Positions 1 through 9,688 of a stretch of 64,000 nt of DNA are shown piece by piece. A program made the position numbers and the translations under genes. The notes beneath the pieces are model-generated. The model did no database searches. It saw only the letters and a program-made list of their open reading frames with translations, and was not told the origin of the DNA. The stretch lies in the NCBI RefSeq assembly GCF_019711535.1, contig NZ_JAIGNP010000003.1, positions 682,001 through 746,000 on the forward strand, given 5' to 3'. Numbering within the stretch: position 1 is the first letter of the stretch; every line of letters starts with the position of its first letter. Source of the DNA: Qipengyuania aestuarii. GTDB lineage: Bacteria; Pseudomonadota; Alphaproteobacteria; Sphingomonadales; Sphingomonadaceae.

Positions 1-1029
1 GCGTTGACGGATCTTGGGTTTGAGCAGTTTTGAGACCAGGAAATCCTTGGCCCCATCGCCGAACTTCGCCCTTCCCTCGGCGCGTCGCTCGCCAACTTCG
101 AGCGCCATGGTCATCAGCTTTTCGGCCATTCCGCCCTGCTTGGTGACCTGCTTCATGATGCGGGTACGCAGCACTTCGAAAAGTCGTGGCACCACTACCA
201 TGATCGTAGGCCGCGTCTCCTCAATATTGCTCGCCAGCTTTTCCAAGCCTTCGGAGTAAAAAATCTGTGCGCCCACACCGATCGGCAGATACTGGCCGCC
301 GGTATGCTCATAGGCGTGGCTGGCGGGCAGGAAGGACAGGAAGCGCTCTTCATCGTCGATGCCGAAATCCTCCATCAGAATTTCGGCGGCACCCGCCACA
401 TTGCAGAGGATCGAGCCGTGATGCTGCATCACTCCCCGTGGCGCGCCGCCGGTGCCGCTGGTGTAGATGATGCACGCCGTATCACCGCGACCGACATTCG
501 CCATGCGGTCCTCGACGGCCTTTCGCGCCGCTTCTGCATCTCCCTGAACCAGTCGGTCCCACTGGTGAAAGCTGAAACTACCCGATTGCTGGCGGTGCAG
601 ATTTTCGATCCCGATCACATGGTCGGCGATGCCTGTCACCTGCAACGCCCCGTGAAGAGGGCCGAGAAGTTTCTGCGAAGATACGATGACGGCCCGCGCT
701 CCCGAATTATCGAGAATATGGACATGGTCCCGTTCGGTATTGGTCACGTAAGCGGGAACGGTGATGCACCCTGCCGCCATGATCGCAAGATCCGCAATGC
801 ACCATTCGGGCCGGTTTTCCGAAACGAGGCAGACCCGGTCGCCGGGCTTCAGGCCGAGCTCGCGGAGGCTTTCGGCCAATAGACATACCTGATCCGCAGC
901 TTCTTTCCAGCTTATGGTCTGCCATTCCCCGTCGCATTTCGCGCCGAGAAAGCCGCGGTCGGGCCGCTCGGCAGCGCGTTTCAGGAATAGTTCGACGAGA
1001 TTGTTTGCGGAGTCGATGTCCGACAGCAC
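1..1029 (-). CDS. Long-chain acyl-CoA synthetase, AMP-binding family (partial, C-terminus outside window)
   Basis: Activates a fatty acid to acyl-AMP and then acyl-CoA. Translating the minus strand from a GTG at 1029 gives 343 uninterrupted codons running off the window edge. The AMP-binding P-loop reads YTSGTGGAPRGV near residue 189 (family form YTSGTTGxPKGV), and the stretch FLPASHAYEHTGG follows, as in eukaryotic-type long-chain ligases. The GTG is supported by a GAGGAG ribosome site about 8 bases upstream. It lies 96 bases after the gamma-glutamyltranspeptidase gene on the same strand and may be read through from it. Substrate length cannot be told from sequence. Confidence 0.88.
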   Translation of the reverse strand, partial: MLSDIDSANNLVELFLKRAAERPDRGFLGAKCDGEWQTISWKEAADQVCLLAESLRELGLKPGDRVCLVSENRPEWCIADLAIMAAGCITVPAYVTNTERDHVHILDNSGARAVIVSSQKLLGPLHGALQVTGIADHVIGIENLHRQQSGSFSFHQWDRLVQGDAEAARKAVEDRMANVGRGDTACIIYTSGTGGAPRGVMQHHGSILCNVAGAAEILMEDFGIDDEERFLSFLPASHAYEHTGGQYLPIGVGAQIFYSEGLEKLASNIEETRPTIMVVVPRLFEVLRTRIMKQVTKQGGMAEKLMTMALEVGERRAEGRAKFGDGAKDFLVSKLLKPKIRQR

Positions 1030-1125
1030 AGGCAGGCTCCTCACAGAATTATCTTTGTTGTGCGACCAACGACAGGCCGAGGCTTAAGCTCCCCACGCCG
1101 CTACGGCAAGGCATCAGGAGCCCTG

Positions 1126-2841
1126 TCAGGGCAAGTCCAGCTGGCCGTCCAGCCTCGGGTCACGGGCACTTTCCCAGCTGGCTCCCCGGCGAAGGATTGC
1201 ACCGCCCTTGATGGGGGCGGCCCGGATCGTGATCTCGTCGTGTCCCAAAGCACGAAATTCATCCGCATGGTCCTGCAGCCAAGTTCCTTCTTCAAGAAGC
1301 ACCTCGTCTCTGAATGCCATCAGAAACGGCAGTGCGAGTGCCTGACGGACACTCAGCTTGAAATCGATCGCTCCGATAATGGCGCGTGCCGTGGTCACGG
1401 GAATGGTGCTTCCCCCAGCCGCGCCTACAGCCATGAACGGCTGTCCGTCTGGATCGAAAACCACAGTCGGGGACATCGAACTGCGCGGGCGTTTGCCGCC
1501 TTCGACGCGATTGGCCACAAGGCGTCCGTCGACCTCGGGCATCCGACTGAAGTCGGTGAGCTCATTGTTGAGATAATAGCCGCCTGTCATCAACCCGGAC
1601 CCGAAGGCGCCCTCTACGGTAGAGGTGTAGCTGACCATCGTGCCATTATTGTCGACAACCGCGATGTGGGACGTCCCATGCTCTTCCGGTTCATCTCCAT
1701 CGGCCAGCGCTTGCGGCGCTCCGCGGGGCTTTCCTGGCTGCACGAGGCCAAGCGTGCTGTCGGCAGAGATCAGGGCGCTACGCTGGGCAAGATAGTCATG
1801 GTCGAGAAGCCCTTCGACCGGCACGCTTACGTAATCGCTGTCGGCGAGGTATAATTCCCGATCGGCATAGGCGAGCCGCTGCGATTCCAGAAAGAGGTGC
1901 CAGGTGAGAGGATTGTGCCGACCGAGCGCGGCCAAATCGAAGCGCTCGAGCTGGCCTAGGATCTGCTGCACGGCAACGCCGCCCGATGTCGGTGGTCCCA
2001 TGGAACAGATCCGGTAAGCGCGGTATGAGGTGCAGACCGCATCGCGCTCTTTGGCCCGATAGGTTGCGACATCCTGTACGCTCATGGCGCCCGGCCGGGG
2101 AGTTTGCGCAGCGACGGTAGCCGCCAATGCGACTGCGTTTGGCCCGGTATAAAACGCTTCAGGCCCTTTTGTGGCAATCGCTTCCAGCGTGCGCGCAAGC
2201 TTTTCGTTCTGAACCCGCGTCCCGACTTTCAGCGGTTCTCCGGCAGCGTCAAAGAAAAGGTCGCGGCCCTCTTGGCTGTGGGCCGCCCGCGTTTTGGAAC
2301 TGGTCAGCGATGTGTTCATGCGCGGATTGATGACCCAGCCTTCGCGCGCAAGGCGGATGGCAGGTTCAAACAGGGTCGCCCAGTCGAGTGAGCCATGTTC
2401 CGCATGCGCCTTTGCAGCCAGCGCAATGTTGCCGGGCACGCCAACGCTCAAACCGCTCAGGACCGAATCCATGAATGGCGGAACTTGGCCTTTGCCATCG
2501 AGAAACCAGTCCGGAGTAGCACCCGATGGCGCCGTTTCCCGCCCGTCGAACGTGGTTACACTTCCATCCGCTTCACCGCGCACCATGAGCCCGCCGCCGC
2601 CGATGCCCGAGCTTTGCGGCTCCACCACGCCGAGCGCCAACATCACTGCGATGGCGGCATCGGTCGCGCTCCCCCCCTTGGCCAACATCTCCTCGCCGGC
2701 CTCCTGCGCGCGCGGATCGGCGGCGCTTACCCAGCCATAATGCTGCGCATCGATGAGGACCGGAGGTCCGTAATCGGGAGTGGAAGTGGCGCAGGCCGCA
2801 AGGCCGAGCGTGGCGAGTGGTAGAGAAAAGAACCGAAGCAT
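1126..2841 (-). CDS. ggt: Gamma-glutamyltranspeptidase, lipoprotein form
   Basis: Cleaves gamma-glutamyl bonds (glutathione and conjugates) outside the cytoplasm. The 571-residue length fits the family. The N-terminus is a lipoprotein signal (hydrophobic run ending LAAC, Cys about 16). The autoprocessing nucleophile is most likely Thr390 in EEHGTSH, where the precursor would split into large and small subunits, followed by the FGSGLM region and PRSSMSPT of the small subunit. The start lies 9 bases after the pyrD stop, so the two are probably one transcript. No link in function with pyrD is evident. Confidence 0.93.
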   Translation of the reverse strand: MLRFFSLPLATLGLAACATSTPDYGPPVLIDAQHYGWVSAADPRAQEAGEEMLAKGGSATDAAIAVMLALGVVEPQSSGIGGGGLMVRGEADGSVTTFDGRETAPSGATPDWFLDGKGQVPPFMDSVLSGLSVGVPGNIALAAKAHAEHGSLDWATLFEPAIRLAREGWVINPRMNTSLTSSKTRAAHSQEGRDLFFDAAGEPLKVGTRVQNEKLARTLEAIATKGPEAFYTGPNAVALAATVAAQTPRPGAMSVQDVATYRAKERDAVCTSYRAYRICSMGPPTSGGVAVQQILGQLERFDLAALGRHNPLTWHLFLESQRLAYADRELYLADSDYVSVPVEGLLDHDYLAQRSALISADSTLGLVQPGKPRGAPQALADGDEPEEHGTSHIAVVDNNGTMVSYTSTVEGAFGSGLMTGGYYLNNELTDFSRMPEVDGRLVANRVEGGKRPRSSMSPTVVFDPDGQPFMAVGAAGGSTIPVTTARAIIGAIDFKLSVRQALALPFLMAFRDEVLLEEGTWLQDHADEFRALGHDEITIRAAPIKGGAILRRGASWESARDPRLDGQLDLP

Positions 2842-2850
2842 GCAGCGTGG

Positions 2851-3879
2851 TTATTCGCTTCCCACCGCCTCCGCAATCGAGGAAAAGCCGTCGCGCTGCA
2901 TCAGGTCCGACAGACCGCGTGTGATGCGGCGCGGCAAGCCCGGCCCCTCGTAGACCATGGCGCTGTAGAGTTGCACGAGGCTCGCGCCTGCCCGTATCCG
3001 GCTCCAGGCATCCGCTGCCGATGCGATTCCGCCGACTCCGACGAGCGGCATGCTTCCGCCCGTGGCGGCTCGAAAATCGCGAATGCGTTGAAGTGCCAGG
3101 TCCTTGAGCGGCGCACCGGAAAGCCCCCCGGTCTCATCCGCATGGGAAGAGGCCAATGGCGGGCGACTGATTGTTGTGTTCGAAACGATCAGAGCCCCGA
3201 GTTTCTTGTCGGCAGCAATGCGCGCGATCGCATCGATATCCGCTGGCGCAAGATCGGGGGCCACCTTCAGGAAAACTGGCGGACCTTTTTCACCTCTCGC
3301 GGCAAATACTGCATCGAGTAAGCCGATCAATGCGCCTTCGTCCTGGAGCGCGCGGAGGCCCGGTGTATTCGGGCTGGAAATATTCACGGCGAGATAGGTC
3401 GCCAGCGGTGCCATGATGCGCGCCATTTCAGCGTAGTCCGCGATCCTGTCCGGACTGTCCTTGTTGGCGCCGATATTGATCCCGACCACGCCCGGTCTTT
3501 CTGCGCGTGCTGCCAGCCGTCTGGCGGCGCTTTCCGCCCCGCGATTGTTAAACCCCATGCGGTTGATGACGGCGCGATCCTCGACCAGCCGAAAAAGGCG
3601 CGGCTGCGGATTGCCCTGCTGCGGTCGGGGAGTAATCGAGCCGACTTCGACGGAGCCGAATCCAAGACCAAGCAATTGGTCAGGGACCTCACCATCCTTA
3701 TCGAAGCCGGCTGCCATGCCGAGGGGATTGGGAAACTCTATTCCCGCGACTTCAATCGCGAGACCTTGCGGGTGGCGTCCGGGCGCCACCGGAAGGGTTT
3801 TCAGTGCCTTTACCGTCAGGCGATGCGCGCGTTCGGGATCGAGGGCGAAAAGTAAAGGACGGATGAGATCGAAGAGCAT
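2851..3879 (-). CDS. pyrD: Dihydroorotate dehydrogenase (quinone), class 2
   Basis: Oxidises dihydroorotate to orotate with quinone as acceptor, the fourth step of pyrimidine synthesis, at the inner membrane. The chosen start (MLFDLIRPLLFALDPERAHR) matches the membrane-binding N-terminal helices of class 2 enzymes; an in-frame start 34 codons upstream would add a tail not seen in the family. FMN and substrate motifs are visible: NPLGMAAGFDKDGE, GSVEVGSITPRPQQGNP, NRMGFNN, VNISSPNTPGLR and the catalytic-Ser strand, then VSNTT and VGVGGIASAADA. Length 342 residues is normal. Confidence 0.96.
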   Translation of the reverse strand: MLFDLIRPLLFALDPERAHRLTVKALKTLPVAPGRHPQGLAIEVAGIEFPNPLGMAAGFDKDGEVPDQLLGLGFGSVEVGSITPRPQQGNPQPRLFRLVEDRAVINRMGFNNRGAESAARRLAARAERPGVVGINIGANKDSPDRIADYAEMARIMAPLATYLAVNISSPNTPGLRALQDEGALIGLLDAVFAARGEKGPPVFLKVAPDLAPADIDAIARIAADKKLGALIVSNTTISRPPLASSHADETGGLSGAPLKDLALQRIRDFRAATGGSMPLVGVGGIASAADAWSRIRAGASLVQLYSAMVYEGPGLPRRITRGLSDLMQRDGFSSIAEAVGSE

Positions 3880-3992
3880 TACCGCCCTATGGCGGACAGC
3901 CCTTAAGGTGTCGATAAGACGAGCGCATTCACGACATGGGAATAGTATAATTCCGCCAACTTCATGAGGTGCGCAACTCAATGTCGTGTCTT

Positions 3993-4110
3993 TACAATAT
4001 TGAGAGCGTAAATTGCGCTACCTCGAATCTTGCGACCCGAAGGGCTCGAAGCACACATGCAAAGAGCTCTCAACTTTTAAGGGCGGTCCTGACGGGCCGT
4101 CCTTTTTTTG
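3993..4110 (+). ncRNA. Candidate small RNA or attenuated leader between divergent genes
   Basis: A -10-like TACAAT lies at 3993-3998. Just after it, TTGAGAGC at 4000-4007 pairs exactly with GCTCTCAA at 4066-4073, enclosing about 58 nt, and a factor-independent terminator follows at once (4080-4109). No open frame of note fits. pyrD is divergent to the left, so the only transcript this terminator could end must start inside this gap. It could be a free small RNA or a leader controlling the DUF885 gene 100 bases downstream. I saw no SRP, 6S or known riboswitch motif. No good -35 box was found. Confidence 0.45.
4080..4109 (+). terminator. Factor-independent terminator
   Basis: AGGGCGGTC at 4080-4088 pairs with GGCCGTCCT at 4095-4103 (9 pairs, two G-T), followed by a run of seven T (4103-4109). 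It reads on the plus strand, upstream of the DUF885 gene. Confidence 0.8.
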
Positions 4111-4212
4111 GCTCATCGCGATTTCGGACGATCCGACTGGATACGTCCACTGTTTACTGTTGCGACCTGGCATGCTTGACACTCCGCTCGATAAAACGAG
4201 GGGATTACAAAA

Positions 4213-6015
4213 ATGATGCATTCCGCCCGCTTCTGGCTTGCCGGCGTCTCAATTCTGAGCTTGCCAGCTTGCACAACAATGGAAAATTCCGCGCCCATCG
4301 CATCTGCCGAGGTAGTGCAGGCTTCCGATAGCGAAGCACTGGCGGATCTGTTCGACGAATATGATAAGGCGTCGCTTGCCCTCTCCCCGCTTTCCAAATC
4401 CTACCGCGGCATTCGCGATGAGGATTATGCGAGGTGGGGTGACCTGTCGAGCGCTGCCGATCGGCGGAGCGAGGCCTTGCTGCAGTCCACCGCTGCGAAA
4501 ATGCGTCAGAACTTCGATCCGGATCGTCTGTCGCGTGAAGATGCGTTGAGCTTCCGTCTTTTCGATGCCATGGCGAAGCGCAGTGCAGCGCTGTATCCCT
4601 TCCGCGACTATGGCTATATTTTCGACCAGATGAATGGCGCTCAGAGCCAGTTGCCGGCTTTCCTGATCAATATCCACCGCGTGACCGACGAGACGGATGC
4701 CCAGGCCTATGTTAGCCGCATCGAAGGTCTGGGGCCCGCGATAGACACGCTGGTGGCGGAGTCTAAAGAACGGGCTGCCAACGGGATCATGCCGCCGGAC
4801 TGGGTCTATCCCTATGTTATCTCGGACATCGAAAATCTTCTCGCTGCTGGCAATGATAATGCAATTCTCGAAGATTATCGGGATAAGGCCGCCACGATCG
4901 ATGGGGATGCGGTAGCCGAAGGGGCAGCCGAACGAGCATGGGAGAATAGTGCGCGTCCCGCTTACGAGCGGCTATTAGCTGAAATGAAGCGCCAGCAGGC
5001 GATCGCCCCTGCTCAAGATGGCATCTGGCGCTTTCCGCAGGGGGCCGGTTACTACGCTGCACTGCTTCGCAATTACACTACCACCGATCTGACAGCCGAT
5101 GAAATTCACCAGATCGGTTTGCGTGAAGTTGCGCGCATTCATGGCGAGATGCGCGACATCATGGCCGAGGTCGGCTTCGAGGGGTCGCTGCAGGAGTTCT
5201 TCGACTATACCCGCACCAACGATCGCTTCTTCTACGAAACACGCGAAGCCTATCTCGCCGACGCGGAGGACAAGCTGGAAGCGATGGAAGCGAAATTACC
5301 TGATTTTTTTGCCACGCTGCCTTCCGATCCGCTGGTCATAAAGCCGGTCGAGGCATTTCGCGAACAGAGCGCAGGCAAGGCTTTTTACCAGCGGCCTGCG
5401 CCCGATGGGTCACGCCCGGGCACCTATTACGTCAACCTGTATAATCTCAAGGACATGAGCAAAAACGAGCTCGAGGCTCTCGCTTATCATGAGGGGCTTC
5501 CGGGCCATCATCTCCAGCTCTCCATCCAGACCCAGCTGGGCGAGGTCCCGCCCTTCAGGCGTTTTGGCGGGGTAACCGCTTATAGCGAAGGCTGGGGCCT
5601 CTATTCCGAAGAGCTTGGCAAAGATATGGGTTTCTACACCGACCCGTATTCCGATTTCGGGCGCCTCGGGATGGAGCTGTGGCGCGCCTGTCGCTTGGTG
5701 GTGGATACAGGCATGCATCACAAGCGTTGGAGCCGGGAAGAAGCTATCAGATATCTCACGGAAAACACGCCGAACCCCGATGGTGACATTCGCAAGGCGA
5801 TCGAGCGCTATCTTGTCTATCCCGGCCAGGCCACAGCCTACATGATCGGCAAGCTCAAGATCATGGAACTACGCGACCGAGCCCGACAGGAGCGGGGCGA
5901 GCAATTCGACATTCGCGCATTTCACGACGTGATCCTCACCAATGGACCCGTGCCCTTGTCGATCATGGAAGAAAACGTGGATCGCTGGATCGCCGATGAA
6001 AAGCGCGGTTCGTGA
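4213..6015 (+). CDS. DUF885-family lipoprotein, putative metal-dependent hydrolase
   Basis: A 600-residue envelope protein of the DUF885 family, which is often annotated as a zinc-dependent carboxypeptidase-like group; the exact substrate is unknown. The N-terminus is a lipoprotein signal (SILSLPAC, Cys about 20). The conserved core AYHEGLPGHHLQ has the HEGxxGH layout of the putative metal site, followed by YSEGWGLYSEELG and the C-terminal PGQATAYMIGK block, all typical for the family. Two adjacent ATG codons (4213, 4216) follow a GAGGGG ribosome site. It ends 7 bases before the AraC-type regulator and may share its transcript. Confidence 0.88.
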   Translation: MMHSARFWLAGVSILSLPACTTMENSAPIASAEVVQASDSEALADLFDEYDKASLALSPLSKSYRGIRDEDYARWGDLSSAADRRSEALLQSTAAKMRQNFDPDRLSREDALSFRLFDAMAKRSAALYPFRDYGYIFDQMNGAQSQLPAFLINIHRVTDETDAQAYVSRIEGLGPAIDTLVAESKERAANGIMPPDWVYPYVISDIENLLAAGNDNAILEDYRDKAATIDGDAVAEGAAERAWENSARPAYERLLAEMKRQQAIAPAQDGIWRFPQGAGYYAALLRNYTTTDLTADEIHQIGLREVARIHGEMRDIMAEVGFEGSLQEFFDYTRTNDRFFYETREAYLADAEDKLEAMEAKLPDFFATLPSDPLVIKPVEAFREQSAGKAFYQRPAPDGSRPGTYYVNLYNLKDMSKNELEALAYHEGLPGHHLQLSIQTQLGEVPPFRRFGGVTAYSEGWGLYSEELGKDMGFYTDPYSDFGRLGMELWRACRLVVDTGMHHKRWSREEAIRYLTENTPNPDGDIRKAIERYLVYPGQATAYMIGKLKIMELRDRARQERGEQFDIRAFHDVILTNGPVPLSIMEENVDRWIADEKRGS

Positions 6016-6022
6016 TCCTGAG

Positions 6023-6931
6023 ATGACCAAATCGGGGGAGATTGGCCAGGCATATGCCTTTGAATGGTTGGAGGCTGCCCCGGATCTCGCCCCTTATCTC
6101 AATTCTTTCTACATTCTGCGTGTTGGCGCCGAGAGGGTGGCGGACACCATGCCCGCTTACTCTGGTCAATTGATGATCACTCTTCGGGGTGAAGCCAGCA
6201 TGACATTTGAAGCCGGAAGGACTATATCCGCCGGTGCTGCCGGCTTCATGTGCCCGCTTACCCGGGCGCATCAGTTCGAACTTTCACCCGGCACGATAAT
6301 CGTAGGCGCCTCGCTCAACTTTCGGGGTTGGGCGTCGCTCACCCGGTTGGCTGTCGACGAAAATCAGGACTGTTACCTTCCGGTCGAGAGGGGTCTCCCA
6401 TTACCGTTGGTTTGTCTTGCTGAAGAGCTGCCCGAGCGCTTTGCGCGCGAAGAAGTGACCGAGCGCGAGGCTCTGGAGGTTCTTGTGGAGGTCGTGCGCT
6501 CTGGAATTTCTCCCCTGCCGATGCGCCACAGCCAGGTAATCGACACGACGCTGGAGTGGATATCCTCTTCCCTCAAACCGGACATCGCGATCTTGCGGGA
6601 GCGGCTTTGTTATTCTGAAAGGCAGATGCAGCGCCTGGTGGCACGATTTTTCGGCCAACCGCCCGTGCGCCTTATCAGGCGCTATCGCGCAATCCGATCG
6701 GCAACCCTGCTTTCCATGCCCGATCTTTCGGCTGCCTTGGAACAGGAGGTGTTCGATGCGTTTTACGATCAAGCGCATATGATCAAGGAGATCCGCCATT
6801 TTACAGGCCGAACCCCAAAGCGCCTGCAACCCAGGGCGGCATCGATAATAACCGAAACCTTGGCTGAACCAGGGTATGGCTCGGTGGACCTGTTCGGCGG
6901 ACATGAGCAGATCCGCCGGAAAAAATCTTAA
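6023..6931 (+). CDS. AraC-family transcriptional regulator
   Basis: A 302-residue regulator. The N-terminal half looks like a cupin-type sensing domain; the C-terminal part (about 190-285) holds the two helix-turn-helix units, seen as LRERLCYSERQMQRLVARFFGQ and the FYDQAHMIKEIRHFTGRTPKRL signature of AraC proteins. The start used is the ATG at 6023; an upstream in-frame start would overlap the DUF885 gene heavily. Ligand and targets are unknown; the preceding DUF885 gene is the obvious candidate partner. Confidence 0.88.
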   Translation: MTKSGEIGQAYAFEWLEAAPDLAPYLNSFYILRVGAERVADTMPAYSGQLMITLRGEASMTFEAGRTISAGAAGFMCPLTRAHQFELSPGTIIVGASLNFRGWASLTRLAVDENQDCYLPVERGLPLPLVCLAEELPERFAREEVTEREALEVLVEVVRSGISPLPMRHSQVIDTTLEWISSSLKPDIAILRERLCYSERQMQRLVARFFGQPPVRLIRRYRAIRSATLLSMPDLSAALEQEVFDAFYDQAHMIKEIRHFTGRTPKRLQPRAASIITETLAEPGYGSVDLFGGHEQIRRKKS

Positions 6932-7002
6932 GCCGCAGAGATGCTAACGACTCGCAACTGGCGGTTTTCCGTTGAAAATCGCGTGTTCCGCTCATAGCTG
7001 AC

Positions 7003-7027
7003 TAATCGGAACGATATTGTCCGATTA
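7003..7027. promoter_or_regulatory. Palindromic operator upstream of the suf operon
   Basis: TAATCGGA (7003-7010) and TCCGATTA (7020-7027) form a perfect 8-base inverted repeat with a 9-base spacer, ending four bases before the Rrf2 start codon. The position suggests autoregulation by the Rrf2 protein. That link is inferred from position, not from a known site match. Confidence 0.7.
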
Positions 7028-7031
7028 AACC

Positions 7032-7442
7032 ATGCGCCTTTCTAACCTAGCAGATTACGCTGTCGTCACGATGAGCCAGGCTGCCCGCCATTGCGGTGGG
7101 GCGCGGGTCAGTGCGTCGGATCTGGCGGCGGAAACCGGCCTTCCCGTACCGACGGTGCAAAAGCTTGTCAGCAAGCTGACAGCGGCAGGATTGCTCCGGT
7201 CCGTTCGCGGTGCCGGTGGTGGTTTGCAGCTGGCCCGGCCAGCGGCAGCGATAACGCTGGCCGATATCGTCGAAGCAGTCGAAGGACCGATCGCGCTGAC
7301 TGCATGCGTCGACGGCGGTGATTGCACTGTCGAACATGACTGCCGGGTCAGGCCGCATTGGCCAATGGTGAACAAAGCGCTGCGGGGCGCACTGGCGAAT
7401 ATCTCGCTGGTGCAGCTTTCGCAGGAAAAGGAACTCGCGTGA
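7032..7442 (+). CDS. Rrf2-family iron-sulfur-sensing regulator of the suf operon
   Basis: A 136-residue winged-helix regulator. Residues 1-75 form the DNA-binding domain ([12 protein letters not shown] opening, [13 protein letters not shown] recognition helix, [10 protein letters not shown] wing). Three cysteines at 92, 98 and 104 match the cluster ligands of IscR/SufR-type members, so it likely senses Fe-S status and controls the operon that follows. No clear ribosome site precedes the ATG, and the palindrome at 7003-7027 almost touches it, so translation may be leaderless. Its stop overlaps the sufB GTG. Confidence 0.93.
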   Translation: MRLSNLADYAVVTMSQAARHCGGARVSASDLAAETGLPVPTVQKLVSKLTAAGLLRSVRGAGGGLQLARPAAAITLADIVEAVEGPIALTACVDGGDCTVEHDCRVRPHWPMVNKALRGALANISLVQLSQEKELA

Positions 7443-8920
7443 ACGAGCAAGTGGATATCCAGGATCGTGAAGCCAGGGAAGCTGCCGCCAAGGCTGCCGA
7501 ATACGAGCATGGCTGGTCATCGGACATCGAAACCGAATTTGCCGAGAAGGGGCTGACCGAAGACACGGTACGCTTCATATCGGCGAAGAAGAACGAGCCC
7601 CAATGGATGCTCGATTGGCGTTTGAAGGCGTTTCGCCTGTGGCAGGATATGGAAGAGCCGGATTGGGCCAAGCTCGGCTATCCGGAAATCGACTACCAGA
7701 ACGCCTATTATTATGCTGCGCCGAAGAAGAAGGCGGAGCTGGAATCGCTCGATGAACTCGATCCCGAGATCAAGCGCGTTTACGACAAGCTTGGCATTCC
7801 GCTCGGGGAGCAGGAGGTGCTGGCGGGCGTCAAAGGCGCACGAAAAGTGGCCGTCGACGCCGTATTTGACAGCGTCAGCGTGGCGACCAGCTTCCGCGAG
7901 GAGCTGAAGCGCGCAGGCGTCATCTTCCTGTCCATCAGCGAGGCGATCCGAGAATATCCCGAATTGGTGAAGAAATGGCTCGGCAAGGTCGTGCCGCAAA
8001 AGGACAATTTTTTCGCCACGCTGAACTGCGCTGTCTTTTCGGACGGCACCTTCGTTTACATTCCTGAAGGCGTGCGCTGCCCGATGGAACTGAGCACATA
8101 TTTCCGCATCAATGCGGAAAACACGGGCCAGTTCGAACGCACGCTGATCGTTGCCGAAAAAGGCAGTTATGTCAGCTATCTCGAAGGCTGCACCGCGCCG
8201 ATGCGCGATGAAAACCAGCTCCACGCTGCCGTGGTGGAACTGGTCGCGATGGAAGACGCCGAAATCAAGTATTCCACCGTCCAGAACTGGTATCCGGGGG
8301 ACGAGAACGGCAAGGGCGGAATCTACAATTTCGTCACTAAACGCGCCCTGTGCCAGGGTGCGCGCAGCAAGGTCAGCTGGACGCAGGTCGAAACCGGTAG
8401 CGCGGTGACGTGGAAGTACCCCTCCTGCGTGCTCAACGGCGAAGACAGCGTGGGCGAATTTTATTCGGTTGCGGTTACAAATAACTACCAGCAGGCCGAT
8501 ACGGGAACCAAAATGATTCACAACGGCAAGGGCAGCCGCTCGACGATCATCTCAAAGGGTATCTCGGCGGGCAAATCCAACAACACCTATCGCGGCCTCG
8601 TCCGCGTGGCGGCCAATGCCGACGGCGTGCGCAACCGCACCGAGTGTGACAGCCTGCTGATCGGAGATGCATGCGGCGCGCATACCGTGCCCTATATCGA
8701 GGTCAAAAACCCCGGCGCTCAGATCGAGCATGAAGCCACAACCAGCAAGATCAGCGACGACCAGCTTTTCTATTCCATGCAGCGCGGCTTAGACGAGGAA
8801 GAGGCGATGGCACTGATCGTTAACGGATTTGCGAAAGATGTGTTAAAAGAGTTGCCGATGGAGTTTGCGGTAGAAGCCCAAAAACTTCTGGCTATTTCTC
8901 TTGAAGGGAGTGTTGGATGA
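7439..8920 (+). CDS. sufB: Fe-S cluster scaffold SufB
   Basis: Scaffold subunit of the SufBCD complex that builds Fe-S clusters. The chosen start is GTG 7439, overlapping the Rrf2 stop, with AAGGAA upstream; 493 residues is normal length. Family blocks such as [40 protein letters not shown] and [20 protein letters not shown] are intact. The last 40 codons (from about 8801) are more A+T rich than the rest: 43 of 100 bases are G/C in 8821-8920 against 55 of 100 in 8701-8800. A decayed second copy of this end lies at 9572-9688, so the 3' end appears to have been replaced by incoming DNA. Confidence 0.95.
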   Translation: MNEQVDIQDREAREAAAKAAEYEHGWSSDIETEFAEKGLTEDTVRFISAKKNEPQWMLDWRLKAFRLWQDMEEPDWAKLGYPEIDYQNAYYYAAPKKKAELESLDELDPEIKRVYDKLGIPLGEQEVLAGVKGARKVAVDAVFDSVSVATSFREELKRAGVIFLSISEAIREYPELVKKWLGKVVPQKDNFFATLNCAVFSDGTFVYIPEGVRCPMELSTYFRINAENTGQFERTLIVAEKGSYVSYLEGCTAPMRDENQLHAAVVELVAMEDAEIKYSTVQNWYPGDENGKGGIYNFVTKRALCQGARSKVSWTQVETGSAVTWKYPSCVLNGEDSVGEFYSVAVTNNYQQADTGTKMIHNGKGSRSTIISKGISAGKSNNTYRGLVRVAANADGVRNRTECDSLLIGDACGAHTVPYIEVKNPGAQIEHEATTSKISDDQLFYSMQRGLDEEEAMALIVNGFAKDVLKELPMEFAVEAQKLLAISLEGSVG

Positions 8921-9537
8921 TGAACTTCACTATATTCAGAAAGTCGGCAACCGTTCTAGTGATGGCGTTAGGGGGTGCATTTGGTGGTGTTACTCCAGCT
9001 TTTGCATCTACTTCTAGTATAGAAGCTGCCAGTATCCCATTCGCGCTCGGTTATGGCGCGTGCATTTACTCTAATGCCAGCGAGGGAGCGGAAGTGAACT
9101 GCCAATCCGAGAGACAGGCTATTTTGGCGGAGGCAGATCTCGTGCTTTCTCGTTTTCATCCCGGAGAGAAAGTTTTCGCTTATCGTAGCCTTCAAGCTCT
9201 CTTTGATGACATGGACGAGCAGGCTTCGGATCTGCGGCGTGAAAATAAACCAGTGGGACCTGAAGTTATTACATTCATGAAATGTACGTCGGCCGCCATG
9301 CGAGGCAGTAACGACTTTCAGCGTGGCGTTGCGGTTGATGGGAGCGGGGCGTTCCAACAGTGCCGAGATATATATGACAGTTATCTCGCGCTCGAACGTG
9401 GAAGCAGTACAGTGCAACGCAATGTGAATTATATGCGTTACGTGAAGTCCATTTTGCCTTCTGGCCGAACTGGGATCTATTCCAATCAGCAAATCAATCA
9501 CGACGGTCTTCTGATCGAACGCGGTCCCCGCGACTGA
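8917..9537 (+). CDS. Secreted protein of unknown function inserted after sufB
   Basis: A 206-residue protein that I do not recognise. It has a clear Sec signal peptide (about residues 1-31, ending TPAFA), four cysteines in the mature part that could form disulfides, and no known motif. It starts inside the sufB stop codon (ATGA; a second ATG at 8920 is in frame). Base use is visibly more A+T rich than neighbouring suf genes. It sits between the intact sufB end and a decayed sufB end, so it most likely arrived with the segment that replaced the sufB 3' end. A role in Fe-S assembly is doubtful because it is exported. Confidence 0.75.
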   Translation: MMNFTIFRKSATVLVMALGGAFGGVTPAFASTSSIEAASIPFALGYGACIYSNASEGAEVNCQSERQAILAEADLVLSRFHPGEKVFAYRSLQALFDDMDEQASDLRRENKPVGPEVITFMKCTSAAMRGSNDFQRGVAVDGSGAFQQCRDIYDSYLALERGSSTVQRNVNYMRYVKSILPSGRTGIYSNQQINHDGLLIERGPRD

Positions 9538-9571
9538 GAAAGATTCAATATTGTTTAAGTATCATTCAGGC

Positions 9572-9688
9572 GAAGCCGTGAGATCGCCCATCATTGGCTT
9601 CGCTATGAACCCTCTGCCAAAACTGTCGGGTCAGTCCGTCGTCGAAGCGCAGAAGATGCTGGCGGTAAAGCCTGAGACGAGTGTTTGA
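9572..9688 (+). pseudogene. Decayed duplicate of the sufB 3' end
   Basis: In one frame this stretch reads EA...GFA...VVEAQKMLAV...SV-stop. It aligns without gaps over 39 codons to the end of the intact sufB 771 bases upstream (EA...GFA...[10 protein letters not shown]...SVG). Its stop overlaps the ATG of the DUF559 gene (TGATG), the coupling expected of the ancestral sufB. I read it as the original sufB terminus, displaced and now drifting. Confidence 0.75.

Noticed and set aside
4000..4110. SRP RNA, 6S RNA or a known riboswitch
   Set aside because: The conserved SRP loop sequence and other hallmark motifs are absent; only a generic closed stem and terminator remain.
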